64,000 nt of DNA from Epilithonimonas mollis (GCF_900142325.1 NZ_FRAM01000004.1:272804-336803), one strand, 5' to 3'. Positions 39,265 to 49,500 are shown, counted from the stretch's first letter. Program-made: numbers and translations. The notes: a model not told the origin generated them from the sequence alone.

Positions 39265-40281
39265 TTACCCCTCAAAAACAACCCATTCCAATTTATTAAT
39301 TTCAGACTTTAGCTTTTCTAACGTTTTAATGATTTCAGAAAAATTGGGTCTGTGTTCGCTGTAAAGCATTTCCGATTTCATGGTTTCGTAGTCTTCTTCC
39401 CATTTCTTAATAATTGTGTCCGGAGGAATTGGATTTATTGTTTGAGGATTGTGTAGTAAATAATCAACACCAGTAACTTTAGTAAATTCGATTCTGTGAT
39501 GAACAATAGTTTTATATAAATCCTCATCCCGTAGTGCCTTATCTTTAAACTCAGAATGATAAAGAGAGTAAATATCATATAAATGTCTACTTAGACGATT
39601 TACTCTGATTTTATCATATGGTTTCTGAAATTCTTCATGTAACAAGAATATTTTCTCCAAAAAAGTTCTCTCAGGGTTGACAGAGGGTACACGAAATTCA
39701 TCACTTGCAAATTCTAAATCTTTGTATTCCTGATCAACAAAAGAAGAAATTAAACAATCAGAGAATGGTTCTTTTAATGACCTACAACCTATTTCAATTT
39801 GTACTCGGGGATTCAAATATCCTTTAGTTTCAATGATGGAAGGATAGTAAATATTAATGATTCGTGGATCCTGGTCTGATGACTGAACATCTTCTAAGGT
39901 AAATGTAACAGCTTCTGCAATGCCTTTCTCTTCAAAACATTTCTGTAGCTTTGGGTAAAATTCTTCAGATACGAATTTCCCTGATTTCTTTCGAAGATTA
40001 GTCTTTCTTTTGGTTATTTCAGTAAAACCCAAAAATTCTCTATCGATAGCCAAATCAATATCTTCAGAAAACCTCTGAATTAAATTCCAAGACTTACTTA
40101 ATGAAGTGCCGCCTTTAAAAACTAAATATTTAGCTTCGTCCATTTCAAATATTATAGACAAACTTTGCGTAACCCACCAGTCTTTTTCAACAGCAAAAGG
40201 TGTAATCCCTTTCTTTTCTGCAACGTGATTTAATGCATTAATTCTTGTTTTCTCAGGTAAGTTTAGAAATTTATTTTTCAT
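39265..40281 (-). CDS. abiEii: AbiEii/AbiGii-type nucleotidyltransferase toxin
   Basis: 338 residues. The nucleotidyltransferase motif is FKGGTSLSKSWNLIQRFSED with IDLAID directly after: Gly-Gly-Thr-Ser, then the two metal-binding Asp. Another family feature is ERTFLEKIFLLHEEF. AbiEii toxins act in abortive infection and in stabilising mobile elements, and pair with an AbiEi antitoxin, which is encoded here 1 nt upstream. Confidence 0.9.
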   Translation of the reverse strand: MKNKFLNLPEKTRINALNHVAEKKGITPFAVEKDWWVTQSLSIIFEMDEAKYLVFKGGTSLSKSWNLIQRFSEDIDLAIDREFLGFTEITKRKTNLRKKSGKFVSEEFYPKLQKCFEEKGIAEAVTFTLEDVQSSDQDPRIINIYYPSIIETKGYLNPRVQIEIGCRSLKEPFSDCLISSFVDQEYKDLEFASDEFRVPSVNPERTFLEKIFLLHEEFQKPYDKIRVNRLSRHLYDIYSLYHSEFKDKALRDEDLYKTIVHHRIEFTKVTGVDYLLHNPQTINPIPPDTIIKKWEEDYETMKSEMLYSEHRPNFSEIIKTLEKLKSEINKLEWVVFEG

Positions 40282-40282
40282 T

Positions 40283-40882
40283 TTATTTAGTCAAAGCTTT
40301 ACGCATTATTACTCTGATCCATTCAGGAGCTAATTTAATGTCATGTTCTAAACGGTATTGCTCTTCATTTTTCAAGTGATTTAAGACCGTTCGAATTTCA
40401 TCATCCGTTACATTATCTTTTCCTATTTCTTTAAGAGCCTGAATTACTATCCCACTAATATTTCCAATCACAGCTAAATTTTTGGGACTTGTTTTTTTAA
40501 AAACAATACTTCGATTACCTACTTTGACAGTTCTAGCTGATCCGTCCGTTTGATAAACCAGATTCATTGGTACTTGTGACGACAATCCGAGTTTATTAAG
40601 AGCTAACACACCTGTCGGAATAATTCGAGCTTTGTCCCTTTTTCTTATGGATTCTGCGATCTTTTCTGCCGTTGGCAAAATCTCACCTAAATGAGGATCC
40701 TGCTCTAAAACAGAAAAGATACCTCTTGCAACTCGACAAACTTTCTTTTCGTTAACCAAACGCTCTAGTGCTTTGGAAATAGCTTTGTAGTTACCAAAAG
40801 ATAAAAAATCTTCAGTATAAAAAAGCGAACCCCTCTTGGCTTTTTTTATTTTATCAAGTATTTTATTATCAATACTTTCCAT
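40283..40882 (-). CDS. abiEi: AbiEi-type antitoxin/regulator (DUF6088-like)
   Basis: 199 residues from the ATG at 40882. The longer frame to 40939 would cover the dyad in the control region. N-terminal winged helix (about 1-75: AKRGSLFYTEDFLSFGNYKA, RVARGIFSV) and a C-terminal domain with ARIIPTGVLALNKLGLS, as in DUF6088/AbiEi proteins. Such proteins neutralise the toxin and repress their own operon by binding inverted repeats. Here a dyad lies 16 nt upstream of the start. Confidence 0.82.
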   Translation of the reverse strand: MESIDNKILDKIKKAKRGSLFYTEDFLSFGNYKAISKALERLVNEKKVCRVARGIFSVLEQDPHLGEILPTAEKIAESIRKRDKARIIPTGVLALNKLGLSSQVPMNLVYQTDGSARTVKVGNRSIVFKKTSPKNLAVIGNISGIVIQALKEIGKDNVTDDEIRTVLNHLKNEEQYRLEHDIKLAPEWIRVIMRKALTK

Positions 40883-40897
40883 TGGTTCAAAGTATAT

Positions 40898-40932
40898 TTT
40901 TGTCGCAAATTTAGCAAATATTTGCGACAAAA
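40898..40932 (-). promoter_or_regulatory. Probable AbiEi operator
   Basis: A perfect 13-bp inverted repeat TTTTGTCGCAAAT / ATTTGCGACAAAA with a 9-nt spacer, 15 nt from the chosen AbiEi start. Its position fits autorepression as known for AbiEi. Confidence 0.6.
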
Positions 40933-40956
40933 TAACCATAGATTTGCTATTCTGCT

Positions 40957-40995
40957 CAGTACCCTTTAAATTTGTTACAAATTTAAAGGGTACTG
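40957..40995. promoter_or_regulatory. 39-bp near-perfect palindrome
   Basis: Arms of 19 bp (starting CAGTACCCTTTAAATTTGT) are separated by one base, centred at 40976. There is no T-run on either side, so it is not a usual terminator. It lies between the helicase end and the AbiE operon start. It could be a second operator, a recombination site or a protein-bound cruciform. Confidence 0.6.
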
Positions 40996-41131
40996 ATAGT
41001 AAAATCGCCCTTCGTTTTTGGAGGTATCTCCTAGAGTATCTTTATTTTTGCGCATATCCAGTACGCACGATCTCAAATCTTCTATAAAACTAGCAACGAA
41101 TGTTGATTATACTATTATTGCAAACTACCAG

Positions 41132-44095
41132 CTAATTTAACCGTTCCTCCAACTGCCCTTTCCAAGTTGCAAATCCTTTGTTACTGTCCGAATAATCGTG
41201 CATAATCCTTGAAAAGTTCTGAGGATTGGTTTCCAAATAAGTTTGTCTCCCTTTCTCTTTTATGATATTTAGTTCTTTGTCAATTTGTTTTATGGTGTCT
41301 ATCAATATAGATTTGTTTTTTTCCATATGCCAAATGTAGGTTGCTTCTTCAGTGTCTAAAGTCTCTAAAACTATGTGATAGTTTTGAGTTCCTGATAATA
41401 AGAATACAAATGAAAAAGGTTGCAAAACAAACCGTAGCTTCATTACACTTCGCTCGTGCTTGTCAGCCAAAAACTGAATGTGTTGTGAATGTTTATATTG
41501 CTTTCCCTTTAACAAATCCTCCAGAATACTTTCAGGGTTCGTATAAATATTTTGATTATTAGGAAGTTCATTGGTTGTAAGAATATTTTGTTTTGATATA
41601 GGAATTTGACCAATGAAGTTTTTATTCAGAAATTGGAACTTTACGCTTTCAATTAATTCTTTATTGATGTTTTCAATATCGGCAGAAGTTGCTAATTGTG
41701 ACAAGATTACTCCATTTTCTACCTCAGCATAAATTTCAATATTAATAACTTTTGATTTTAAAACCCTGGCAAAATAAGGTTTAAGAACTTCGAATTCTGG
41801 TCTAAATTCTTCATTTTCAATTTCAAAATTAAATCGCTGGTTACTTTCTTTATCATTGTATTCAAAACCAACATTACCATATCTGAAATCCAAATCTTCT
41901 ATTGCAATTCTGATTTGTTTAGTAATGATTAAACTTTCTCTTTCGGTGATAATTTCGGTTGGTTCGTCAAATAAGTTTGCGTGTTTGGCTATTTGACGAT
42001 AATAACTGTTTCGTTTTAAAAAAAGTTTGTTCAGATAATCAATTTTGATGTCCCTGTAATCATAAATAGTAGGATTGATTTCCGAACGTTGTACACGACC
42101 TATATATTGAATCAGTTTACCTTTAAAAGAAAAAGGGTAGACTAAAAATAAGGTATTGATATTGGACAAATCCGAACCTTCGCCAAAATACTGTCCTGTA
42201 GTAATGAACACCTGAAAATTACCTTGTTGTAAGGCTTGCCATTTGGATTTCCTGTTACTTTCGGAATCATCGCCGCTTAGTGTAATAATTTCATAAGATT
42301 GCTTTAGAAAAAGATGAAGCGTATCAATATGCTCTTTTCTTTCAGTGATAATGGCGATTCGTTTTCCTTTGGATAACTCTATTTTTATGTCATTCAGAAT
42401 AAGTTTGTTTCGTTCTGAGTCGTGAACTAAAATTTTTGAAAGAGTTTCAAAATTGTCTGTTTTTGAATTGAATGGCACATCCAAATCGGTAGTTCTGACA
42501 ATGATTTGAGCGTGTTTAAAGTTTTCTATTTCATTGCTTATAACCTCTGAAATCACATTACCTAAATAAGCAAATATAAGTTTGTCGTCATTATATTTCC
42601 TGAATGGTGTTGCCGTCAAGCCATACAAATGAAAAGTTTCCAGTTTTCCAATGGTACTTCGAAATGTTTCCGCAGCAATATGATGGCATTCATCTACTAG
42701 AATTGTTCCGAATAGATTTTGCATTTGTTCTGTTTGTTTTGGTAAACTCTGAACCGTAGCAATGGTGACTTGCTTTCCAATCTTAGCTTTCCCTTGACCT
42801 ATAATACCGACTTCGTGTTTAGGAATTCCAAGAAATGCCTGGATTCGTTCCTGCCATTGTTCCAACAACTGTTTGCGATGTACAACTATTAAAGCTGGTT
42901 GTTTTTTATCCGAAATAATTTTCAACCCCATAATCGTTTTACCCGAACCCGGTGGAGCAACGATAACACCAAAATCCTTTTTTGAAACAGCTTTTACAAC
43001 TTTATCTTGATGATTTCTCAAAATTGCATTGAATGCAAAATCAATTTCTTCTTTTAGCCTCCTTTGGTCTTTAAAATCAAAATCCAAATTCTGTTCTTTA
43101 CAAAACCGAAGCAATTTCCCAATAAAGCCTCGTGGAACAATAATTTCATTTTCTGTTTCTTCAACAAGTTTAAAATAACGGTCTGTTCCAAAAGTATTTT
43201 TTCCTGATTTCTTCTTGATAAAGAATTCAGAATTGGCAAAATTTAATTCTTCTTTTAAAAAATTAATCAATGGAGGTGTCAATCCATCTCTTTGAATACG
43301 GATATTTTTATAGAGTGTGATAGATAATTTTTCGTAACCGCTTTTGGAAATTGGTGAATTGTGCGTTGTTGAAATTTCCTGAAATAGATTGTCTAAAACA
43401 TCAATGGAAGCTCTCTCGATTTCATTCAAAAATTGCCATTGATGTAAAAAAGGTTCAAAAGTCTCCGGATTAATAAAACAACTATTTCCGGCTTCCATTG
43501 CAGGCTTATAAAGTGGTAATGCTATCAGATTCCCCAAACCTTTCCCCGAAAGAAAATCCTGATTAGGAAACAGTCTGTCAAAACTTGAACTCTTGTCAAA
43601 CATTGAAAATATACCCGATTGTTCCAAAATCGAAATGAAAATTTTTCTACTTCTGACAGATGGATAAGGTTTTTCGAAAAATATCCAAACGTGTCCGCCA
43701 TTTCCCGAACGTGAACGTTCCAAATAGCCAGGGATATTTTTCTTTTTGCAAGCGTTTAAGAAATTGACCGCTTCCTGTTTCCAGTTCTGTTTATCAAAAT
43801 CAGCGACCAAAAACCAGGAAGTATTGTTCTGCAATAATGGATAAACACCAATTTGCTGAATACCATTTAAGTGTTTTTGAATTTCGTTATCGGTAAGTGG
43901 TAAATAATTTTTGTTTGAATAATTTGAAAAAGTACCGCCATTCATTTTATGTACCCGGTAATGATATGGGTCGTATTGATATGCAGGCATATAACCTGAC
44001 TTTCCTGCTTTTTCCCAACGAACGGCAAACACTTCCTCTCTTCCTTGAAATAAGGAACGGACAGTGTTTATTTGCACGTTAGGATTATTATTCAT
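41132..44095 (-). CDS. TOTE-type primase-helicase conflict protein
   Basis: 987 residues. Residues about 10-230 are an archaeo-eukaryotic primase domain of the TOTE conflict type: SLFQGREEVFAVRWEKAGKS, catalytic VADFDKQNW (Asp99, Asp101), LERSRSGNGGHVWIFFE (His135). Residues about 365-720 are a superfamily II helicase: APPGSGKT (Lys386), VDECHH, GLTATPFR and IQYIGRVQRS. A 250-residue C-terminal region has no recognised domain. The Cys cluster often found between GKSGY and the primase core is absent. TOTE systems are predicted to act against foreign nucleic acid. It is flanked by a nuclease remnant and AbiE genes. Confidence 0.88.
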   Translation of the reverse strand: MNNNPNVQINTVRSLFQGREEVFAVRWEKAGKSGYMPAYQYDPYHYRVHKMNGGTFSNYSNKNYLPLTDNEIQKHLNGIQQIGVYPLLQNNTSWFLVADFDKQNWKQEAVNFLNACKKKNIPGYLERSRSGNGGHVWIFFEKPYPSVRSRKIFISILEQSGIFSMFDKSSSFDRLFPNQDFLSGKGLGNLIALPLYKPAMEAGNSCFINPETFEPFLHQWQFLNEIERASIDVLDNLFQEISTTHNSPISKSGYEKLSITLYKNIRIQRDGLTPPLINFLKEELNFANSEFFIKKKSGKNTFGTDRYFKLVEETENEIIVPRGFIGKLLRFCKEQNLDFDFKDQRRLKEEIDFAFNAILRNHQDKVVKAVSKKDFGVIVAPPGSGKTIMGLKIISDKKQPALIVVHRKQLLEQWQERIQAFLGIPKHEVGIIGQGKAKIGKQVTIATVQSLPKQTEQMQNLFGTILVDECHHIAAETFRSTIGKLETFHLYGLTATPFRKYNDDKLIFAYLGNVISEVISNEIENFKHAQIIVRTTDLDVPFNSKTDNFETLSKILVHDSERNKLILNDIKIELSKGKRIAIITERKEHIDTLHLFLKQSYEIITLSGDDSESNRKSKWQALQQGNFQVFITTGQYFGEGSDLSNINTLFLVYPFSFKGKLIQYIGRVQRSEINPTIYDYRDIKIDYLNKLFLKRNSYYRQIAKHANLFDEPTEIITERESLIITKQIRIAIEDLDFRYGNVGFEYNDKESNQRFNFEIENEEFRPEFEVLKPYFARVLKSKVINIEIYAEVENGVILSQLATSADIENINKELIESVKFQFLNKNFIGQIPISKQNILTTNELPNNQNIYTNPESILEDLLKGKQYKHSQHIQFLADKHERSVMKLRFVLQPFSFVFLLSGTQNYHIVLETLDTEEATYIWHMEKNKSILIDTIKQIDKELNIIKEKGRQTYLETNPQNFSRIMHDYSDSNKGFATWKGQLEERLN

Positions 44096-44310
44096 AAAAG
44101 TTTAAATAATGTACACTTCTGAAAGTTTCTGAAATGATTTTGACTCTCCAATTCTTTCTTTTGTTGTACATTCAACAAAATGTAATTGTCACCATTAACA
44201 AAAAAGGAATCAGGTGTTCCCTTACTTGTTTTTTCTTTGCCAACAACGGAATCGGGCGAACCTATAAATTTTATTCCCTTCAAATGCAACATTTTTTAGA
44301 TATAGCATTT
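44092..44310 (-). pseudogene. Frameshifted PD-(D/E)XK nuclease remnant
   Basis: One frame reads LKGIKFIGSPDSVVGKEKTS and KGTPDSFFVNGDNYI. After a one-base shift near 44185 the next frame reads VECTTKERIGESKSFQKLSE and stops at 44102. Together GTPD, about 14 residues, then VECTTK forms a PD-(D/E)XK active site (Asp, Glu, Lys) like nucleases fused to conflict NTPases. The N-terminus is missing. The first frame ends in a TGA that overlaps the ATG of the primase-helicase, so the two were probably translated together. Confidence 0.65.
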
Positions 44311-44572
44311 TTAATTGAGAGATTATAAAATTATGAAAAGAAAGCCATATTATATAATTTTACATTCCAAAAATCAAGTATTATAGGATTTACAAAAATT
44401 AATATTTGTCCTTCAAAATCACTATGCTTAAGGTAATAATCACTTACTTGTTTTTATATTTTGCTCGAACTTCTATATCATCAAGATAATTTCCCAAGGA
44501 TTTGTTCAACTAAACAATTCTTCTAAAAATAGGGGATAGAGTTTTTATATTCGCTGAAATCTTGTGCGCCGC

Positions 44573-44866
44573 CCGATACAGTATCTATAGAAGTCTTTAT
44601 CTATGGTGGTTTACGTACATCGAGGTGTACAAAAGTGGTACAGGATTAAGATGCTGCAACATCTTTTTTTTCTACTTTTCCGCACGAATCTCGTCACATT
44701 AAACACTTGTAAACCAATGTTTTAAAATATTTAACGATGAATTTAAAAATACATTTGTACTACTTTTGTCCACCTCCAACCTTGTAAATTACTGTAAATT
44801 AGACAATTAACATTTCCCGAATGCAACAGTGATAATTGATACATTTCGTCTGTACACCTCAATTTT
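44573..44866. repeat. 294-bp direct repeat, right copy
   Basis: This is the second copy of the block at 38851-39144, same orientation and same length. It lies 57 nt past the hipA stop. The hairpin with T-run recurs at 44648-44671 and the GTAC dyads at the matching places. The stretch between the nuclease remnant and this copy (44311-44572) has no gene. Confidence 0.85.
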
Positions 44867-44923
44867 CATCCATTTTAGGGCAAAATAATTTAAAAATGCT
44901 AACAAGTATAGCTTAAACTTTTA

Positions 44924-46153
44924 CTAAAATTTCTTAATTAATCTACCTATTAATTCTCTGTTGGATTTATTGACTCCAAAATCTTTTGATAGTCTTGACC
45001 ATTTGCTAATTGCTGATGTTGTTTGCTCAATAACATCCTCTATGAATTCTTTTGGTAGTTTAGCCTCATTTCCTAATTTGACAAGATGTTTTGTTGTTAT
45101 ATTTCTACCCTCTCCCAAAACCATGGTACTCTGCTCTCCGCCAGGACCTGACGAAAATGTTAAATCGTAGGCAGGAGAAAGTTTCCAGTTGCCGGTTTCG
45201 TCCATTAAAAAGCTAAAGTTTTTTGTATGGTCATCCCTATTATGAGCCATTACATTGAAGACAGCCAATCGATACATTTTTTCGACTTCACGAATATCTT
45301 TTGTCAGGCTTGCAGTCAAGTTCAGTAGATCTTCATAATCTAGCGACGGTAGTCTGAAATTGCTATGCAGCAACCCACTTACAGTATGCATATGTAATCT
45401 TCTATTACCATTCCTGTCGAATCTCTTCACTGCGAAATAACCGCTCCCATTTTGGGAGGGAAATAAATGCACATCCGGCATTGAGATACCAGCTTCTGCA
45501 GCCATCAGCGCATAGACATATTCAATGGCTCCGGAATCCAGACCGTCCTGCGAATTGGAAAACTTAACTAACCAATGTTCAAAAGTTTCGTCTAAATTTT
45601 GGGTTCCGTATAATATATTTTTTCGTTTACCATCTACGCCAATGAGTGCTTTTGGTCTGGCACCTGCTGAAGAACCATTTAAAGCTAACAGCTCAGTAAT
45701 TACTTCTTCTGAACTTCCTTCCAAGACTTTTTCAGTTTGTGCAGCCAGCACATCAAGGTCAACTTTATCTTGTGTCACTTCAGGACTATGATCCGGCTCA
45801 TAAACCAATGCTCCCATTCCGTGCATACCTACATGAGCCAGGCGGTCTAGAGGTGAAACATCTGATGGCATCAATCCGAAGGTTCTGATCATGCGGTCAA
45901 ATAGCAATCTTCCCCAGCCATCCGGCAAGCTGTCGCTGAATACCCCGGCCAATCCGTCAAATGGATGCAGGGACAATCCACTAACGCCTCTTTTCAAAGG
46001 CAATCTGAAAGGAGATATTTCAAATCCATCGTTAACAAAATTGTCATCATATTGGAAGTAGATGATACCACTACGTATTGCAAGACGTCCAACAGGCTGG
46101 ACTACTAGGCCAAAATCTAATCCAACTTTTATTTCTGCAATAGTCTTATTCAT
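44924..46153 (-). CDS. hipA: HipA-family serine/threonine kinase toxin
   Basis: 409 residues. N-terminal couple_hipA-like domain (GRLAIRSGIIYFQYDDNFV), then the kinase-like core with SDSLPDGWGRLLFDR, the Ser-rich loop LNGSSAGARPKALIG, the catalytic stretch AHNRDDHTKNFSFLM and the metal-binding LSPAYDLTFS. HipA kinases halt growth by phosphorylating translation factors. The start overlaps hipB by 4 nt, as in typical hipBA pairs. Confidence 0.93.
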   Translation of the reverse strand: MNKTIAEIKVGLDFGLVVQPVGRLAIRSGIIYFQYDDNFVNDGFEISPFRLPLKRGVSGLSLHPFDGLAGVFSDSLPDGWGRLLFDRMIRTFGLMPSDVSPLDRLAHVGMHGMGALVYEPDHSPEVTQDKVDLDVLAAQTEKVLEGSSEEVITELLALNGSSAGARPKALIGVDGKRKNILYGTQNLDETFEHWLVKFSNSQDGLDSGAIEYVYALMAAEAGISMPDVHLFPSQNGSGYFAVKRFDRNGNRRLHMHTVSGLLHSNFRLPSLDYEDLLNLTASLTKDIREVEKMYRLAVFNVMAHNRDDHTKNFSFLMDETGNWKLSPAYDLTFSSGPGGEQSTMVLGEGRNITTKHLVKLGNEAKLPKEFIEDVIEQTTSAISKWSRLSKDFGVNKSNRELIGRLIKKF

Positions 46154-46455
46154 TTTCTTCGACCTCTTTTTTTAATTAAATTATCATCTTGTTTCAAAAC
46201 ATCATCTATTGAATTGAAAGCTGGCTTGTCTGGCTTAAGAGCATCAAGCAATTGTTCCATACCTCCAACTACCATTAATATCTTTAGAAAAGAGTCCAGC
46301 GAAATCAATCCTTTTTGTTCAAACTTCCTGAGGGTGGAAAGTGCTACCCCTGAACGTTCGGCCAGCCCTTCCTGAGTAAGTTCCATCAGAAGTCTCCGAT
46401 CACGAACATAATCAGCAATCAGTTTCTGCGTTTTAGACAATGAAATAAGTAACAT
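46150..46455 (-). CDS. hipB: HipB-type antitoxin/repressor
   Basis: 101 residues. Xre helix-turn-helix at about 20-65 (RLLMELTQEGLAERSGVALS, TLRKFEQKGLISL), basic C-terminal tail KKRGRRK. It binds HipA and represses the operon. The coupling to hipA by a 4-nt overlap supports the pairing. Confidence 0.88.
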   Translation of the reverse strand: MLLISLSKTQKLIADYVRDRRLLMELTQEGLAERSGVALSTLRKFEQKGLISLDSFLKILMVVGGMEQLLDALKPDKPAFNSIDDVLKQDDNLIKKRGRRK

Positions 46456-46506
46456 AACTGTATTATTTAATTACAATAATAATGATTAACTGTTATTACT
46501 GTATTA
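46456..46506 (-). promoter_or_regulatory. Repeated hipB operator candidate
   Basis: Three same-direction copies of ACTGT-ATTA lie just upstream of hipB: AACTGTATTA (46456-46465), AACTGTTATTA (46488-46498) and ACTGTATTA (46498-46506). Repeated words in a hipBA promoter fit cooperative HipB binding. Confidence 0.45.
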
Positions 46507-46547
46507 CAAATATATAAAATTACAATCTATAAAATCAGCTAAATATA

Positions 46548-49500
46548 TTATCTTTTTCTTTTGGTTTCGATCTGCAAATTACTTTCATTTTGATAATTTA
46601 TGATAGACGAGAAACTTTTTGCAACATGATCTGTTGTAAAGGTGCATCCAAATAAAGTTTTATTTTCATCACTCCGCTCACTGATAAAATCAATTGCTTT
46701 ATTTATATTTATTTGTTCTTCTCTTTCTTGCTTGTATTGGAGAATCAGCTGTATTTTAGTTTCAGGAAGTTGTTCTAATCTTTTATCAAGTTCAACAATT
46801 TTCGCTTCTGTATCCTGTGTCTGCTTTTCTATTTCTGCAACATTAACCCCTTTTTCACCTAAAAATTCAATTGTTTTCTGAACTTCCATTTTAGCAAGGT
46901 CAATCGTTTTCTGGTAAGATGGAAGTTGATTTTTCCAGTAATTGGTATTAGCATCTCCATTTTGAGAATAGCCTAAGATTCTGTAGTAAGCTTGTTCAGC
47001 TTTAGTCACCATTTCTTTCACCTTAAGAAAATCTTCTTGCTTTCTAAGGACGAATGCAATATCTGCCAGAAATTTATTTTTCTCACTTTCAATTTTCTTC
47101 TTGAGTAACTCGATTTCAATATTAGCCCTTGTTTCAGGATTTGTGATGATTGAGGTTTTAAGTTCTTGTGTGCTGATATCCGAAATGTCCAGCACATCAG
47201 CTCCCTTCTTCATCGCTTCCAGATATCTTGCCTGTTTCGATTGTAATTTCTGCAACATAAAAACATCAATGCTGTCATTGGTGAGCATAAAGTTCACCCT
47301 AACATTTTCATGCCTATTTCCCTGTCGCCAGGCACGGCCTTCCACCTGTCTTAATGTGGTAAAGTTGTATGGTAGGGACAGCAGGTACAGGTCCGTAGTA
47401 TTTTCCTGGAGATTCATTCCCTCCTGAATAGCTTCACTGCCGATGACGATCTTGATCTTCCCGGAATTAAAATCATTCTGTACTGATATCCTCTGTGCTT
47501 TACTCGTAGTACCAGTAATGACACCTATTTCATCAGGCTTGTAACCAATATTGGTCACAAGATACTCTTTCATCTTTGGAAATTCAGCTACTGCCAATTC
47601 AGAATAAATGATCTGTCCTGCGTCCGGAATGTCTTTTTTATTTTGCTGGATAAGATTCATTGTTTCCTTCAGCTTCGGTGAGTTATCAATAAATTCTTCT
47701 ACGGTTGGCAATCCCCCATCATAATAAGGCGACAAATACGGAGAAATAGTAATCAGCCGTGCATTAAGAATGTGTGTGAGTATTGCTCCCTTTTCCGTTT
47801 CGCTGAAACTTTCCGTCAATAGATCATACTGCTCTTTCGTCAAGTCATTTTGCTCAATCTTATATTCTTTGTTGATCTTGTTGGGACGGACCAGTTCTGG
47901 ATTATCCTCTTCACCCTTGATGTCTATAAATTCAGATAATAGCTGCTGAAACAATGAATTGTTCTTGAACCGGCGTACATTGGCTTTAAACTTCACATCG
48001 CCTTTCGCATCGATCTCCATATCGGTGTCCGCTTCCATAAAGGTTTCAAAGAAGGTATTGACATTGAAATAGCCGGATTCTTCAAGACGTTTATTGGCGA
48101 TCAGGGAAAGTATGGAATAGTATTCCAGCGGTTTGTTGGTGAATGGTGTCGCCGAAAGCAGAGTAACATTTCTACCGTCATACTTTTGCTGAATGTACTG
48201 TGCGGCCATCCAGGTGTTGATTCCCAATTTGGAAGTCTGCTGATTTTGGCTTCTGAAATCGGAAGAAAATCTTCTGTCCTCAATTCTCACCTTACCTACA
48301 ATATGATTAGCATTATGGACTTCATCGAATGTGATATGGTCGAAACCGAAATCTTCCCAGTCGTAGATCTTGCCACGCTTCATTTTACCCTCTACCTCTT
48401 TGGTCTTCTCCAATTCTTTTTGGAAATCCCTGTCGCTGATTGAATTCACACTTCGTAACTCACTTTCTGAGATATACGAAAACTTTGAGGCCAGATCCTG
48501 AGTAATGCTTTCCGAAAAACCTATGTTGTTGAAGCCCTCATACGTCACAATGGTAATTTCTCCGTCCTTGTTGTCAAATTTTGAAAGGTCATAATCTTTT
48601 CCGAGATTTCCCAGAACATTGACCTTCGCATTTGGTATCGTTTCAAAGATGGTTTCCACCCATTGTTTGATAATACTGTCGTTTGGGACAATAATCAAAG
48701 GTCTTTTAGAATTTGCCCTTTCCATTGCTTCGTGCATCGAGAGGATTCCGGATAAGGTTTTCCCGAATCCTACCTCGTGCGCCAGTAAACCAACGCCCTT
48801 AGTTGTCAGCCTTCCGATACCTGCTTTTTGAACCTCAGTTAATCTTAATTCATGCCCTTTGAAGTTCTTATTGATTTTAGAAAATAAGGGGAATTTGGAA
48901 TAGTCCGGAACGTAGATATTGTTGTAGTTTTTGTTGAACTCTCTCACAAACCTTTCCCTGAGTTCATCCGATAATTCTTCAAGTATAAATTTTTGAAAGA
49001 GATCGATGGCTGCAGCCTTTCTTCGGTCCCGAACTAAGGCGTTACGTTCTTTGTCACTTCCTGTGACCGTCTCATTATCGACAAACTGTCTTACTTCCCA
49101 GGCTGAAGAACCCTGGAAGGCATCACTGGGTAAGGTCCCGACAAAATCTTTGAATTTTTCAGCCAGGTTGTAATCAACAGTGACGACCTCGCTTAGTTTT
49201 GTATTGTAGTTGTATTGTTCTTTTTCCACTTGTCCCAATGCAAATTGTTGGACGAATTCGTGATTGGGACTGATCGATATTTCATCGATTGACTTTGGTA
49301 TTGGCAGAACACGTTGGAGTAATGCTTTTTGTTTTTCATACTGGTCTTCGGTGCCGCCAACAGAATTTTTATCGGCAAAGTCCCTTTCCAACTGTTCCAG
49401 CTTGGCATAAATATTACCTTCCGCATAATAAAAGTCGTGTACCCACTTGCCGCCAATATAATTGGCGAATCTGTAGTGCTTGCCTCTGTTATTCAGCGTT

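Noticed and set aside
44134..44328. Plus-strand frame upstream of the primase-helicase
   Set aside because: It is antisense to the nuclease remnant, which has the recognisable active-site motifs.
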